Shown here: positions 13,203-25,752 of the stretch, in pieces
How positions within the stretch are numbered: the first letter of the stretch is position 1
How the letters are laid out: every line of letters starts with the position of its first letter
Assembly: GCA_036852015.1 (NCBI GenBank)
Contig: JAANDG010000224.1
Location: 62,001-126,000 of the forward strand
Length of the DNA stretch: 64,000 bases
Direction of reading: 5' to 3'
Source of the DNA: Pelodera strongyloides
Lineage: Eukaryota > Nematoda > Chromadorea > Rhabditida > Rhabditidae
Made by a program: the position numbers and the translations under genes
The notes under the pieces: model-generated
Databases searched by the model: none
What the model was told of the DNA's origin: nothing
The model's input: only the letters and a program-made list of their open reading frames with translations

Positions 13203-14600
13203 GATCAACAATTTTATATAACTCGCAATAGGAAACAATATTTTTCAATAATAATCAGATAACTCCAAGACCGGGAATTCGCTGACACACTGACATATTT
13301 TCGAATGAAAATAAAAACTACATATTGTTGTAACTTGAAAATTGAAACACCATCCATCATCACACCAACATGGCGCATGATATAATAATGTGTTAAAATA
13401 CCGGAATACAACTACAACTCTACAACAAACTCGAGAAAAACAAGCAAAAAGGGCATACATACAGATTCAACGGAGCATAATATTATTTAAAATGGCACGG
13501 GCACGCACTAGCCATGTTTATTAGTACATTCAGTGTTTAATAACAATACAGCTCTTTATGGAGTTCACAAAGAGGAAAATGGATCAAATATAGCTCTGAG
13601 CTGAACACCGCACAATTCTCATCATAGTGTCAAAGTGTCATAGACATAGAGACAAATCAACAAGCTTATCAGTTGAATAAAACAAAGAGTGCCGTCCTAT
13701 AGAGAGGAGAAGAAGGAAGGGACGCTTACCTACAGCAATCAAATCAAATCAAAGATTACAATTTGAACTCAAAACGGATCGAATTCATGGCAAGAAAACA
13801 TAAGGTCTTTACAAAGGAACTAAGGAACAAACGTATACGTATTGCATAACTTGTGATTAAGCACTTATGTTTGATAATATCATATCATTATAACAAACAC
13901 AAAGCTGAGGATCTATGAACTATGAACATATCTAGCTAGATCTAGGTCTCCTACTACCTTCTACATATAACTATATACTACTTCCCACTTTTCAATGAAA
14001 ACAAAGAATATCACTAATCACTACTGTGTTGTGTTGGACTGACACTAAAAGAACCTAAACAAATGACAACGCCAATTAGCCTGCTCACACTCAATTGAAC
14101 GCCAACAAAATCGAAACCTAAAAATAAACCGAAATATGGAAATCACGAGTTGACAGTTATTGAGTGATCACATGTTTGAATACTTTGAACCATTCTCTCT
14201 CCCTCTTCAGTCTCTCACCCACCTACTCTATTTCTATGTGTATCATCCTATTCCATGTTCTGTTCACTGGATATTGCTCTTCCTTTCAATCCCGTTATCT
14301 TTCTCCCTTTCAGTCTCTATTTCTCTAGTCTCTATCTATTGTTGTATATCCCCTACCCTTCCATTTCTCTGCTCTCTCCAACATTAAATTCGTTCATTCC
14401 TCAGAAAAAGAGACTGCTCGTCTCGTGTACAACCACTGATACAGTCCGCGTTCAATGGGGACAAGAATTTCGAAAGAAATCAAAAAAAGTTCAATATTCT
14501 GATTACGCAGAAACTCAGAAGCAACTAAGTGACAAATGACTGACAGTTAGATTTCGACGTTCCAGATGACCAGACCCATCAATTACTATTTATAATTTAT
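13203..14600. other. No gene seen upstream of PP2C
   Basis: AT-rich; a CT-rich stretch lies at 14195-14380. It may hold the PP2C promoter or a 5' exon, but neither can be pointed to. Confidence 0.4.
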
Positions 14601-14607
14601 ACATACA

Positions 14608-14880
14608 ACAATTCAAATTCAATTTTTTTCTGCGAAACAATCAAGTCTCAAGTCCTTATACATATACTCCTTATACATACAAAAATTCAAATTTTTTTGC
14701 GAAACAATCAAGTCTCAAGTCCTTATACATATACTCCTTATACATACAAAAATTCAAATTCAATTTTTTTTTGCGAAACAATCAAGTCTCAAGTCCTTAT
14801 TATTCATATACATACACTCCTTATACATACAAAAATTCAAATTCAATTTTTTTTGCGAAACAATCAAGTCTCAAGTCATC
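14608..14880 (+). repeat. Tandem repeat, four units of 67-82 bp
   Basis: Each unit contains TGCGAAACAATCAAGTCTCA, then CTCCTTATACATAC and AAAAATTCAAATT. Confidence 0.9.
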
Positions 14881-15419
14881 AATTGTGATTAATTAAATAG
14901 CTTGTGGTGACAAACCATCGGAGGAAAGCGATAACAAAAACAACGCTGACATAGCAAGCAGGACAATTTTCATGAACACTCTTGATTCTACGAAAAGAAA
15001 AGGAAAATTCCGAAATAGGGCCACCTACAAGTATAAACTAGAAACTACAACAAGCACGTGCAGAAATCCCCTTAAAATAGTGAGCCTATGTTAGCACCAC
15101 ATACCACATACGTAGCTAGACCTCTAAAACATGTCTTATGTCTAGCCTGTGAGTGTTTATCTCTTCTTGTTTCTACATAATTATGTGTACTTTTTCGATT
15201 AAAGAGTTAATAATAACCAAATAACCTAATGCTACTGAACAAAAGAACAACTACCGAACTACCAGTAGACCGGTAGAGTCTGAGTCTGAAATATGAAAGG
15301 ACAGAAATTCTTAACATTCAGCATCTAGTACACCAGCAAGACCACTGCTGATGTCAAAGAACGTCAAACGATGACGATAATCTAAAAAAAGGACATTCCA
15401 ACTAAACTAAACGTTAGCA
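14881..15419. other. No feature seen
   Basis: AT-rich, no repeat structure recognised. Confidence 0.4.
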
Positions 15420-15665
15420 TATGAAGAAAGGGAGAAAATGAAATGGACATGTGATAAGGAGTGACGAAAGGGACGGGGACCGAACGGAATAACGAGAAAA
15501 AGTGGGAAAGAGTGAAAGAGAGAAAGGAGACGGAGGGGGAACCGGGGAACATACGAATATGGAGAGAAGAAGAGAGAAAGAACGATAGAGGGAAACTGGG
15601 ACAGAGAGACTGAGAAAGAGAGACTGAGAGAGAGATAGAGAGACTGAAAACGAAGGAGAAAGTGC
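15420..15665 (+). repeat. Purine-rich GA tract
   Basis: GAGA/GGGA-rich. The three overlapping minus-strand ORFs are low complexity. Confidence 0.85.
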
Positions 15666-16370
15666 GAATGAATGAAATACACGTCGTTTCCTCCTTTCCA
15701 CACATTTATCGATCGCCAAGAGTGAGAAGCAGTTGCGGTCACAAAGGCTTATATTTACGTAGACTGGGACTGGCTATTAGGCTACTGTTAAAAGTTAGGT
15801 TAAATAGAAATAGTCACGTAGCCGTAAGCCGTTTAAGTAGGAATTAGGATTATCAGGAGTATCATGATATGACTATTATTAGTAAGGATAATTAATCCCT
15901 TCTCCATTGTTTGTACATACAATAGTTAACTCGAATGATGTGAGAGTAATGTCTCTAATTAAAAAATGGGCGGTATCGCGGTATTGAACATACTTATTTG
16001 ACATCGCAATAATAACACACACAGATCGAGATGGACCGAAACGCCGAAAAAGTTTGTAAATTGTAAATCCCAAACAATGTAAGCAGTAATTATTATGCAT
16101 ATAACTGCTACTCTCAATTTGAAAAGTATGCTCAACGATTACGAATGAGCCAATTAAAAAAGCCCATTCAACAAAAAAAACTGGTAGTGGATAAGCTAAT
16201 TCATAATATGCCATATGCGAATAAAATGGCGAATGGCGACTAATTTTAAATTGCTCGTAACACTAAACACTTATGATAAAATATAGTTAAACAAATGCTC
16301 GATGCCACAATAAAAAGGGTCAGTAGTTCAGTCAGGCCAGCGTCACTGGTAAGTTTCAGTACGTAGGATG

Positions 16371-16450
16371 AAAATTAGCATAAATATGTAAGAATTCAGT
16401 TGTCAACGATCATGATGCGTTTCAAAAACCGCCCGCTATTTAGTTATTAA
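16371..16450. repeat. Family A half copy
   Basis: A right-arm half fused head-on to the next full copy, making a palindrome centred near 16447. Confidence 0.75.
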
Positions 16451-16648
16451 AACGAAATAGCGGGCGGTTTTTGAAACGCATCATGATCGTTGACAACTGA
16501 ATTCTTACATATTTATGCTAATTTGCTCGAATTTAGCTCGATTTTTTATTCTAATTTATGCTCATTTGAATAAGCTAAGCTGCATACGAATGCTGGTGTA
16601 CTCGATCGACTCGATGTGTTTCAAAAACCGGCCGGTATTTCGCTTTAA
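16447..16648. repeat. Family A MITE copy 4
   Basis: Full copy. Its left arm is identical in sequence to the preceding half copy. Confidence 0.85.
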
Positions 16649-16747
16649 ACTAAACATAATTTCTTAAAATTAATCGAATGCCGGGGGATGTCCGCAGGTT
16701 TAGGACAAAGACGACGGGGGCCTGTTGACATACATATTGAATGTCGA

Positions 16748-16895
16748 TTGGGAGAGAGAGCGAGAGGAGGGAGAGGGGATAGAGAGAGAGCGAGAAGGGA
16801 GAGGAGATAGAGAGAGAGAACATACACAGATGGAGAGACACAGAATATAGTACAGAGAGACCGAGAGAGAGAGAGAGAGACATAGGATATAGTTT
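16748..16895 (+). repeat. Purine-rich GA tract
   Basis: GAGAGAGC and GAGATAGAGA units; a further stretch is at 17100-17160. Confidence 0.85.
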
Positions 16896-17164
16896 TAAAG
16901 GGAAAATGAAAGATATTGGCGGGAGGTGTGGGACAGAGAGTATTAGAACCAAAGCAACAAAAACGCGCGCACATATACGCATATTCAATTGGAGACCCCC
17001 TCATGTACTCCTTCAATGAGGTAAATATCGAACGCGGCGAGGAGAAAGGAGGTAGCAGTGATGCGGATGGCGAGAGTGCGAGAAAATTAACCAGAGGCGA
17101 CACGGAGAGAGAGAGAGAGAGAGAGAAAGAGAGGGAGGGAATAAGAGAGAAGGTCAACAGAGGA

Positions 17165-17980
17165 GTGACACGAGAGGTTAAGTCGGATTAGGTAAAATTC
17201 TGGACATATTGACTGAGAAAATTAGAGCAGAAAGAAATATAACTTTAAAAAAATAAGTAGTTCTTGAAACAATTGACTTTTCTTTTGAAGAAGAACAAAT
17301 CGCGGTACAGGATGGGCATATTAGCGAAAACGCAAAAGCCGTAAGAATAAGCTTGCGAAATTAAAAACAATAGAGGAAAAGAAAGAGGAATTTTTCCGAT
17401 TTCGCTTTCGATACTCCGAACGTGCCCTGTACTACAGTTATAACTGACTTCGTAGTGCAATATTACGCCAGAGGAGACGTCGGCACGTCGGATCGTAAAT
17501 CGTAACTTCGTAGTTCACACAGACGTACCAGGCAGATCAAGGGAGCTAGGGAGCAGGAATAAAACAAAGAAGGAAAATCATCTCCATCTCCTTGGGGTGA
17601 AAATGGAAAATTAACTACTCCTTGGAGAAAATGTTCAGCTTTTAGCCAGTTTCTTATGAGTACAAGTACAGTTTACTGAACACACGACAGCGATTGTTAT
17701 TGCTTGAAAAACTACAGAAAAAACTACTGTCATTCCCGTCATCGGTCAAAGGCACTGTTGATCACACACTGTCGTGTCGGGCAGATTCCTGTGAAAGAAA
17801 AATTAATATGGCAAGCACTTGCCTGGTGATGATTTGCTGAAGAACGAAGAATGAACCGAATCGATTCGAAATACCCTGGAAATGATAAACAGGTAAATAA
17901 TCGTCCGGTCCAGACGTCCAGAGCAATATTTAAAATGAAAAACGACGAGGTTCAAGATTTGCGGAAACTCACGCTAGAGC
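17165..17980. other. No feature seen before the LINE
   Basis: No domain in the short ORFs. Part may be decayed LINE 5' sequence. Confidence 0.4.
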
Positions 17981-17984
17981 ACAA

Positions 17985-20900
17985 TTGTTTGAGGAAAATT
18001 CCGGTATGCCATTTTTACATACTAGTTTTTTGAGAAAGATACCCAAGTCAACTAATAATTTTGACTATCTCTGTATTGACTTGGAAGACGTATTATATGC
18101 TTCTCAGCTTCGTCTTATTATAGTTTACCGTGCGCCCTCGTGTAACAGTAATTCAATTGACGATATGCCGTTATATGATGCACTTGCATCTCTTCTCTCA
18201 GATGGCAAACCATCAGTGCTAGTAGGAGATATTAATGTAAACGTCAACGTTACGAATGGCTCCTTTTCAAATAAGTATGGGCAACAATTTCTTAACTTTG
18301 TTGAATCGCTAGACGGCTAGACCTCACTTCCCATATTAACCAGGCTACCCGTAAAGGGAACCAATTAGACTATTTACTTAGTACATCTCCCAGTCTTATA
18401 ACAAAATCAGAAGTTTCTGCTCCTTTAGCAGATCATCACTCTATAACTTTTACGTGCATTTTTCCTCAACCCGAGAATCAGTCTAGACTGATCCGCAATT
18501 ATAGACATGCAAATTGGGCTATCATACAGGGTAATTTGAATATTGACTGGATTTCCTCTCTCTGTCCATACAATGATTTGAATGATTTGTATGCAAATTT
18601 TTGTTCAATTGTTACTTCTGTTATTGATCAACATGTTCTTTATACGAGAATTCATATGAAAACAGAGCAATATCCCAAGCACATTCAAAAATTAATTCAT
18701 CATAAGAATCGTTTATCGCGTAATTATATTTGCACCCCAAATGCACAATCGAATCTCGAATTAGTTCGTATTTCTGCCATTCTACAAAATTACATAAGAA
18801 AATTTCTCGCTGCTAAAGAAAAGAAAAACTTTGGTAGAAATTTTGGAAGCAACCGATTTTATAATTACGTAAATTCTCGAATTCGTTCCAAGGAGTCTAT
18901 GGCAGCAATATATGACTCAGATAACAATTCTATGGCTTACGGTAAAAAAGAAAAATCTGAATTGCTTTCGAAACAATTTTTGTCTGTTTTTACCCATGAT
19001 AACGAAAACTTTCCTACAGTTATAGAAACAAATACGAGGTTTCAACATTGTTTAATGAGAACCCTTTTACCATATGAGGTAGAAAAGGAACTCAGCAATC
19101 TCAAATTCTCCTTATCTGATACTTCTGATAAAATTCCTCAATTATTCCTCAAAAAGTGTCGCCATCAATTAGCAGAACCATTGTCGTATATATTTAATTT
19201 ATCTCTTGAGCAAGGTGTAGTTCCTAATATTTGGAAACAAGGTCTTGTCACACCGATTCCAAAAACAAAAAATCCCACGCTACCTGTTGACTACAGACCA
19301 ATTACTATCTTACCCTCCACTAGCAAATGTCTCGAAAAGTTTGTATTGAGAGAACTTCAGAAATGGATTAAAAAGCTTAATATTCTTCCACCTGAGCAAT
19401 ACGGTTTTGTAAAAGGGAAAAGTCTCGATCTCCAACTCTTAGAATGCCAACATATGTATGTGCAACAAATTGATGACGGAGGCTATGTCGATGTCATATA
19501 CATAGATTTAGCTAAAGCATTTGATTCTGTGAGTCATGAAAAGTTGATTTATAAGATCCGGTCTCTTGGACTACCAACCCAACTTGTGCATTGGATTCAA
19601 TCCTACTTAGAGAACAGAACTTTTCGTGTAAAAGTAGATGATGTGCTTTCTGATGAATATCCCGCACCTTCTGGTGTTCCTCAGGGAGGAGTCCTAAGCC
19701 CAACTCTATTTATACTGTATCTTTCTGACTTACCCAAATGTTTAGCTTGTTGTCCTAACGTCAAGGTTTCTATTTTTGCTGATGACGTAAAACTTTTTCT
19801 ACGATATTCTAATACCTCTTCATCGCTGGTTGATGAACTAGATTTGTGCCTGCGTAAATTAGAAGAATACTGCGTTAAATGCCTCTTAAATGTGCTTCTT
19901 TACATATTGGTCGAAACAATCCCCACAATTTTTATAGCATACAAGGCCAGCTTGTGAAATCTAAAAATTCGGCGCGGGATTTAGGTGTAATATTTGACGA
20001 GTCCTTGTCCTTTTCTGAACATATTTCCATTACCACATCTAAGGCCCTCCGATGCTTCTATGGTATAAATAGTACCCTGCAACTAAGAGACCCCCGTCTT
20101 CTCATAAAGGCTTACACGGTATGGGTTCTACCTATACTCGAAATTGCCTCATGTGTTTGGAATCCATACTTATCGATCCATATAAAGCAACTGGAAGATG
20201 TACAGGCTACCATTACGTGGATCATTTTCAAAAAACGTGCAAAACCAGGTATTATATTCCGAAATACTCTGAACGGCTCAAAACATTGGGTCTAAAAACT
20301 TTACAAGAACGGCGCATTCAAAAAGACCTCATTACATCTTTCAAAATCATAAAGCGTGAGGTGGATATAGATAGTAGTAAATACTATGCGTGGAGGCCAA
20401 TGAGCAGATCAAGCTACTTTAATCTGAGTATTGAATTCAGTCGCAAAAAGTCAAATTTCACTCTTTCTTTATAAGAACGGCGAGGTGGCTTTCAAACGCA
20501 AATTTTCCGCTAGACGCGTAGTGTCGCAAAATTCTCATGTCTTTAAGAAAAGTTGAAAGCAATAGATATCCTTGAATGTCTCGGAGTTGAAAAAATGGAA
20601 AATAATATCTCTGTTAACCGTTGATTCATTTAGAATACGCTGACTATCAATTAGTGGAATTTACAGCATGCTGGAACGACTATCGGCAACAACGAGGATA
20701 AATCATAATTCTTTCCTCTTTTCTATTCACTTGCCTTTTCAAACACACCAAATTCATAATGCAGCACCATGTGCATGTATGCTCAGGCAATTATACAGGT
20801 TTATACATTACTCTCGTGAAGAATAATAAGAAGGAGGTTCTACATAAGCAGTTAACCCTTTTTTCCTATACACATTTATAAATGGTTTAGCTACGTAGCG

Positions 20901-21080
20901 CATGCGGACTCCTGCGGGTGGAGGGTAGTGACGATGCTAGGTCCCAATTTTATTGTGATGGCCCTGAGATGTATACTTGTTTATTATTGCATGTTTGTAC
21001 ATTTATGTGTGGCACGTTTAGGATTGTTGAGAACGTGGACACGTAGTTCTTTTGTTGAGGTAACGTGGCTAAACTAAACT
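17985..21080 (+). mobile_element. Non-LTR retrotransposon, Jockey/CR1-like, 5'-truncated and frameshifted
   Basis: 17985-18320 encodes the end of an AP-type endonuclease (LRLIIVYRAPS, then LVGDINV). After a frameshift near 18318 the frame continues with QLDYLLSTS and ADHHSITFT, the endonuclease C-terminal motifs. The reverse transcriptase at 18536-19957 shows DYRPITILPSTSKCLEKF, YIDLAKAFDSV, SGVPQGGVLSPTLF and FADDVKLF. A second frameshift near 19890 precedes the C-terminal domain (RDLGVIFDESLSF, VLPILEIASCVWNPY). Stops near 20472 and a 3' UTR ending in a CTAAA-type repeat near 21075 close the element. The catalytic FADD is intact but the frames are broken, so this copy is dead. Confidence 0.9.
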
Positions 21081-21497
21081 AAAACTACAAAATACGGGTT
21101 GGCTGTTTGTGTGGGACCAAATTCTTTGATTCGCTATCAACATCGTTTTCTTTGTTAACTCTTGGGGAATTACAATCTATATACTGTTGGTGGAAATCAT
21201 ATCCTAGTATCTATATTATCTACTTTGATTTTTCTTTTTCATCGTCTCTCACGGCGTTGCGCTCTTTTTAATGAGTATAATAAATATTCAATATTCAAAA
21301 AATCGCTGTAGCACACAAAATATCAATCTCTGGGGCACCTCAATCCCAATAGATCCAATTTTCCAAGAAATGGGCATGCCAACAATTCTAGTTCTTCTAT
21401 ACAAGAATATTACATATTGTACGTTCGCGCTCGCAATTCGGAAAATCGTATGCAAAAACATAGTAAAGAAGTTAATTAAGAAACAAAAAAACGCAGC

Positions 21498-22575
21498 TTA
21501 AAGGGAATATGTAGGCACTCAAAATGAGCAAAACAACTGCGAAACTAGAGTTTCCACACCAGACATGAATTAAGTAGGCGACTGAATATGTAATATGCCG
21601 ATGTATGACATATGCAAAATTGTTTGCTCCATCAGCACTGCCGTGTAAGCCAGGGGGTCGGTCAAGCAACGCGTTTACTATGGAAAAGATGAACTTTGAA
21701 AATCATTTTCTTTTAAATGGGAAACTTTTAACAATTTTTGTTGTTGTTTCCTTAATGAGGAACAGGTACTATTGAACTTAAGGGGACCCAAAAAATTTTA
21801 TTTTTTATTTTTCGGGAAACTTCGTAGAAATAGGTAATCGACCCTCCTGATTACGACAAAGTAGGTCGTTCAGGCCCTAGGAGCCCATGAAGCCCGTTGG
21901 GGCCTAAGACCTTAAGAAACCAAATTTTTAGATTTTGCTGAAACTTCACAGGAATAGGTTATCGGTCATCCTGATTGCGACAAAGTGGCTCATTCGTGCC
22001 ATAGATGTCCAAAAAGGCCGCTAGGGCCTATAACCCTGTGATAAAATGCCCAAGGGCCCTAATCTCCAAATGGGACGATCACCTACTGTCTCATGCAAGA
22101 AGTAATGTGTCACTGCTACAACCATAGCTATGTTTTGCAAAGTTAGTCACTCCAATCTCCTTCTCGAAATAAGGATGTTCGCTAACATCGTTCTGTGCAG
22201 TTTTGCAAAATTAAGCAGCGGCACCTTGTTGGGTGAGATGGTCATAGACCCTAGCTAGCGTCCTTTTGGACATCTATGACCCGAGTGAACCACTTTGCCG
22301 CAATGAGGATGATCGATAACCTATTCCTATGAAGTTTCAGCAAAATCTAAAAATTTGGTTTCTTAAGGTCGTAGGGCCCTAATGGGCATTATAGGCTCCT
22401 AGGGCCTGAATGACCTACTTTATCGTAATTAGGAGGGTCGATTACCTATTCCTACGAAGTTTCCCGAAAAAGGTTAAAAAAATTTTTTTGGGGCCCCTTA
22501 AGTTCAATAGTACCGAGGAACACACATTCTATTAATACAGCTTAACTTCAAAAAGGGCATACATATTCCCTTTAA
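21498..22575. mobile_element. TTAA-flanked MITE with internal 750-bp insertion
   Basis: Termini are TTAA-AGGGAATATGTAGG and its complement. A second, uninterrupted copy is at 41752-42117. This copy is split by the element at 21765-22514. Confidence 0.85.
21765..22514. mobile_element. Inverted-repeat element with 8-bp target duplication
   Basis: The ends are GGTACTATTGAACTTAAGGGG and its complement. The whole 750 bp is a long imperfect palindrome. It is flanked by GAGGAACA on both sides (21757-21764 and 22515-22522). The empty site exists at about 42060 in the sister copy (GGGGAACA). An 8-bp duplication fits hAT, P or Merlin-type transposition. Confidence 0.85.
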
Positions 22576-22805
22576 GGCGCATTCGAGTTGGGCAAAATGC
22601 GCAAATTTCGCGAAATAATCAGTTCGAGTTGATAGGGCGAGAGATTGTTGACAAATAAGAGAGCCCAGTAAAAAAATATTTCCAAGACACTGCGTCTCTC
22701 ATATGAGCGGGATATTTCGCAGAGCGCTAACACTGGCTAACAGTCAACTCGAACTGATTATTTCGCGAAATTTATGCATTTTGCCCAACTCGAATGCGCC
22801 CTTAA
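22572..22805. mobile_element. TTAA-flanked palindrome
   Basis: Arms begin AAGGCGCATTCGAGTTGGGC. The left TTAA is the right TTAA of the preceding element, so one insertion reused the other's target site. Confidence 0.75.
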
Positions 22806-22876
22806 GGCGCGCCGCGCGCGCGAGGCACAAAATATGCGAATTGAGTGCAAAATGCATTTTAGGACACTACCGTCAT

Positions 22877-23440
22877 AGGTGACTCTAGGCCCGCAGGCAT
22901 GCATTTAAGCAAATATGCCCTAGGGCGTGCCCTGCAATTGTAGAAGGCCGGGATAAGGCCACAAACGGGGAAAATGTCGGTCCGAACCTGGGGCGTGCCC
23001 GTTACATGGCACTTTGCCGTAGCCTTGCATTTTATAAAGCGCGCGAAAATTGGGATTTAAATTTTTGTGAAGCAGCAGCCGTAATATTTCGCAACCAGCA
23101 GAGACGACCATACGCGGTATGGCCGAGTGGTCTAAGGCGCTGGTTTGGAGTTACGTGTTTAGCAAATGTCGCAAGTTCGATTCCTGTCCGGTCCATTTGT
23201 CTTGCAAAATTCTAGGTACTTGTATGTTGTGTTACCGGGTGTAAGCTCGTGATGGGTTAGCTAAAACGGTGTATATTCCTTTTCTTCCCGGTTCAAAATG
23301 GCCTGTTTGTGGCCCTTTATTATGCCCTCTAAAACTCACAAAAGCCCCAGGGCGTACCCTGGGCACCCTCTAAGGCCGGTAACGGGCCAGCCCTGTTCCA
23401 CTGAAAAGGGCACGCCTTCGGGCCTAGAGGTCACCTGAGG
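22877..23440. mobile_element. Inverted-repeat element containing tRNA-like relic
   Basis: Ends GGTGACTCTAGGCCCG and CGGGCCTAGAGGTCACC are inverted. GGGCGTGCC motifs recur inside. Confidence 0.55.
23115..23197 (+). other. Degenerate tRNA-Leu/Ser-like sequence
   Basis: TGGCCGAGTGGTCTAAGGC is a class II D-arm and GTTCGATTCC a T-loop. The acceptor and anticodon stems do not pair, so this is a tRNA relic or SINE head, not a working tRNA. It lies inside the inverted-repeat element 22877-23440. Confidence 0.5.
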
Positions 23441-23599
23441 TATACCACAATCGCTTCGAGACCCGGTATGTAATTTAGAGAACAGGATTAGTAGCAGCCA
23501 TTTTTCGTTCTGCAGTAGGGCGTGTGGCGTGTGTCGAGTGTCGAGTGTCGAGCATTTCAGCTACTGTATTTTATAGTAACACTAACTTCGTGAGGTGAC

Positions 23600-23800
23600 A
23601 CATTCTAGATTTATCTCATGGGGTTTCAATGATAGATTTATTCATGGAGTTTCAAAGTATACTGAAAACTTATTTTGGAACTACACGAGAATATTTTTTT
23701 TAATTTTTCATATTATATATGTAGGTTTCGTGCAGAAATACGACAGTATTGACAGAATCGCGGACATTTTTTGGGATACTTTGAAAGGCTCGGTTGTACA
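23600..23800 (+). repeat. TGGGGTTTCC repeat family, copy 1
   Basis: Shares the block GTTTCGTGCAGAAATACG, then AGTATTGACAGAATC, then TTTTGGGATACTT with copies at 45945, 48105, 61455 and the start of one at 63927. Confidence 0.65.
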
Positions 23801-23809
23801 CAAGGGCGC

Positions 23810-24043
23810 ATTCGAGATGGACATTTTCCGGAAAAGAAAAGAAAAAAGTGGGTCGAGATGGACACCGAGAAAACAAAATACATGCACAATAATTGTCGAA
23901 AATGCAAATGTACCGTAATTGAAACTAAAACCAGTCAATCATTTGCATGTGTATGCGTGGCAATTGCATTCTTTTCTGGTGAAATTCATCTCGAACCAAT
24001 AGTTTTTTTTTGTTTTCCGGAAATGTCCATCTCGAATCCCTAA
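23810..24043. repeat. Palindrome ending CATTCGAGATGGACATTTTCC
   Basis: The left arm GAGATGGACATTTTCCGGAAA matches the complement of the right arm near 24015-24040. Confidence 0.6.
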
Positions 24044-24074
24044 GATGTAGCCTTTCCGTGGTTCTGGTGAATCC

Positions 24075-24210
24075 AGATGCCTATTCACCACTCAATTCCC
24101 CATGGGGAATTCCCCGTCTTTTTCTCTGCCTGTCTCACATTAGAATGCTATTATCTGTCCCCAGGGAATATTTCCCCAAGGGAATACGAGTGGTGAATAT
24201 GGCCTCAGAG
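24075..24210. repeat. GGCCATATTCACCACTC palindrome, copy 2
   Basis: Same CCCCATGGGGAATTCCCC and CCCCAGGGAATATTTCCCC blocks, ending GTGGTGAATATGGCCTC. Confidence 0.65.
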
Positions 24211-24594
24211 CATGGTACCACATCGGATTCCAAGTAAGGAGAAAAGCGAAAAATCTGCTTCCGGTATGTTTTGCTGTGTTAAATTAGCTAAACGCGTTCT
24301 GTCGTGCTACCTTAGGCAGCACTGCTCGAAGAAATCCGCCTAATTGATCGTTTATTTTCTGCAGTTATGCTATGAACGTCGATGTATTTTCCACCGTTGT
24401 GAAGCAAAGGATATTAAGACGAGACGATGTATGGTCGTTGCAACGTGCAAGCATACCTACAATTCTGCGGATATCACTACGGCCATTCAATTGTCGCTGA
24501 AGATCTTTCATCATATTGATGCACACATTTTAATGTGTCAATAAATTATTTAATATTTAAAGGATGCACTCAATTACGTCGGAGATTCTTCAGC

Positions 24595-24662
24595 AAAATA
24601 CTGGTTTTTGAAACGCATCGAGTACACCAACAATTTTACGCAGCTTATGCAAAAAGGTTTAA
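24595..24662. repeat. Family A half copy
   Basis: GGTTTTTGAAACGCATCGAG followed by GCAGCTTATGCAAA. It is cut by the palindrome at 24680. Confidence 0.6.
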
Positions 24663-24679
24663 AAAGCTAAGAAGCTTTT

Positions 24680-25164
24680 TTAAAGGGATAGGTTCACCTC
24701 GAAGTGAAGTGCACATTTTTTATAATTAATGTTTATATGTAGTATGACCTATGACCTATGACGGTCAAAATACGAAAATTGCCGTAAATTTCCTTTCTCC
24801 CCGTATTAGGAGAGCTTGCTCAAAAAAGCTAAACTACCTCGAATCTATAAAACAATTGGAGTACCGCAGCCATGGTAACTGGGAAATAGCGCAGGAGGGC
24901 TGGAGGTGCAGATATTGTTGTGATAGACAGAGGATGATAAAAGGGCCCTGTATTTTCTAGCGCCTCCAGCCATGCTGCGCTGTTTCCCACTTACCATGGC
25001 TGCGGTACTCCAATTGTTTTATAGATTCGAGGTAGTTTAGCTTTTTTGAGCAAGCTCTCCTACAAGGAAATTTACTGCAACTTTCGCATTTTGACCGTCA
25101 TAGGTCATACTATCAACATAAATTATAAAAAAAGGTGCAATTCGAGGTGAACCTATCCCTTTAA
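24680..25164. mobile_element. Long TTAA-flanked palindrome (485 bp)
   Basis: Ends AAGGGATAGGTTCACCTCGA inverted. The arms extend to the centre with high identity, including a shared block at 24835-24870 and its complement at 25005-25050. Confidence 0.85.
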
Positions 25165-25289
25165 GTAAGGGAAAGGCTGTACTACGCAACTGCTCCAAGT
25201 AATTTCCGATTGACAATTACATATTGGCAATATATTGTGTTGTGTTAGAAATAAATAGAAACATATCGATTGTGTTTATTTCGATTTTA

Positions 25290-25489
25290 GAAAAGCGTTC
25301 AATAAAGTGGTCCATTCAAAACTGTTAGAAAAATGTAAGCTATTTGGATTCTCTGATATGTTGCTGAGTTGGTTGAATTCATTTTTATCCAATAGAATTT
25401 CGTTAGTAAAAATTAATTCATCATTTTCTAAAGATTTCGTACCAAAGTCTGGTGTCCCACAAGTCACCGTTTTATGCCTCGTAACGTTA
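25290..25489 (+). mobile_element. LINE reverse-transcriptase fragment
   Basis: The frame reads FDFRKAFNKVVHSKLLEKC, then WLNSFLSNRI and SGVPQ, which are reverse-transcriptase motifs of a non-LTR element distinct from the copy at 18 kb. It is cut by a TTAA-ended palindrome at 25487. Confidence 0.75.
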
Positions 25490-25752
25490 AAGGGATAGGT
25501 TCACCTCTAATTGTACCTTTTTTATAATTTATGTTGATAGTATGACCTACGACGGTCAAAATGCGAAAATTGTAGTAAATTTCCTTTGCTCCCCGTAGTA
25601 GGAGAGCTTGCTCAAAAAAAGCTAAACTACCTCGAATCTACAAAACAATTGGAGTACCGCAGCCATGGTATGTGGGAAAAAGCGTAGGAGGACTGGAGGT
25701 GCAGAGGTTGTTGTGATAGACAGAGGATGATAAAAGGCCCTGTCTCACATGG
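25487..25752. mobile_element. Left half of the AAGGGATAGGTTCACC palindrome
   Basis: Begins TTAA-AGGGATAGGTTCACCTC and follows the 24680 copy to the central loop (GATAAAAGG). There it stops and the CCCCGAT element begins. Confidence 0.75.

Noticed and set aside
16645..17157. 170-codon minus-strand ORF
   Set aside because: Low-complexity Ser/Leu from a GA tract; overlapping ORFs look the same.
23115..23197. Functional tRNA gene
   Set aside because: Acceptor and anticodon stems do not pair.
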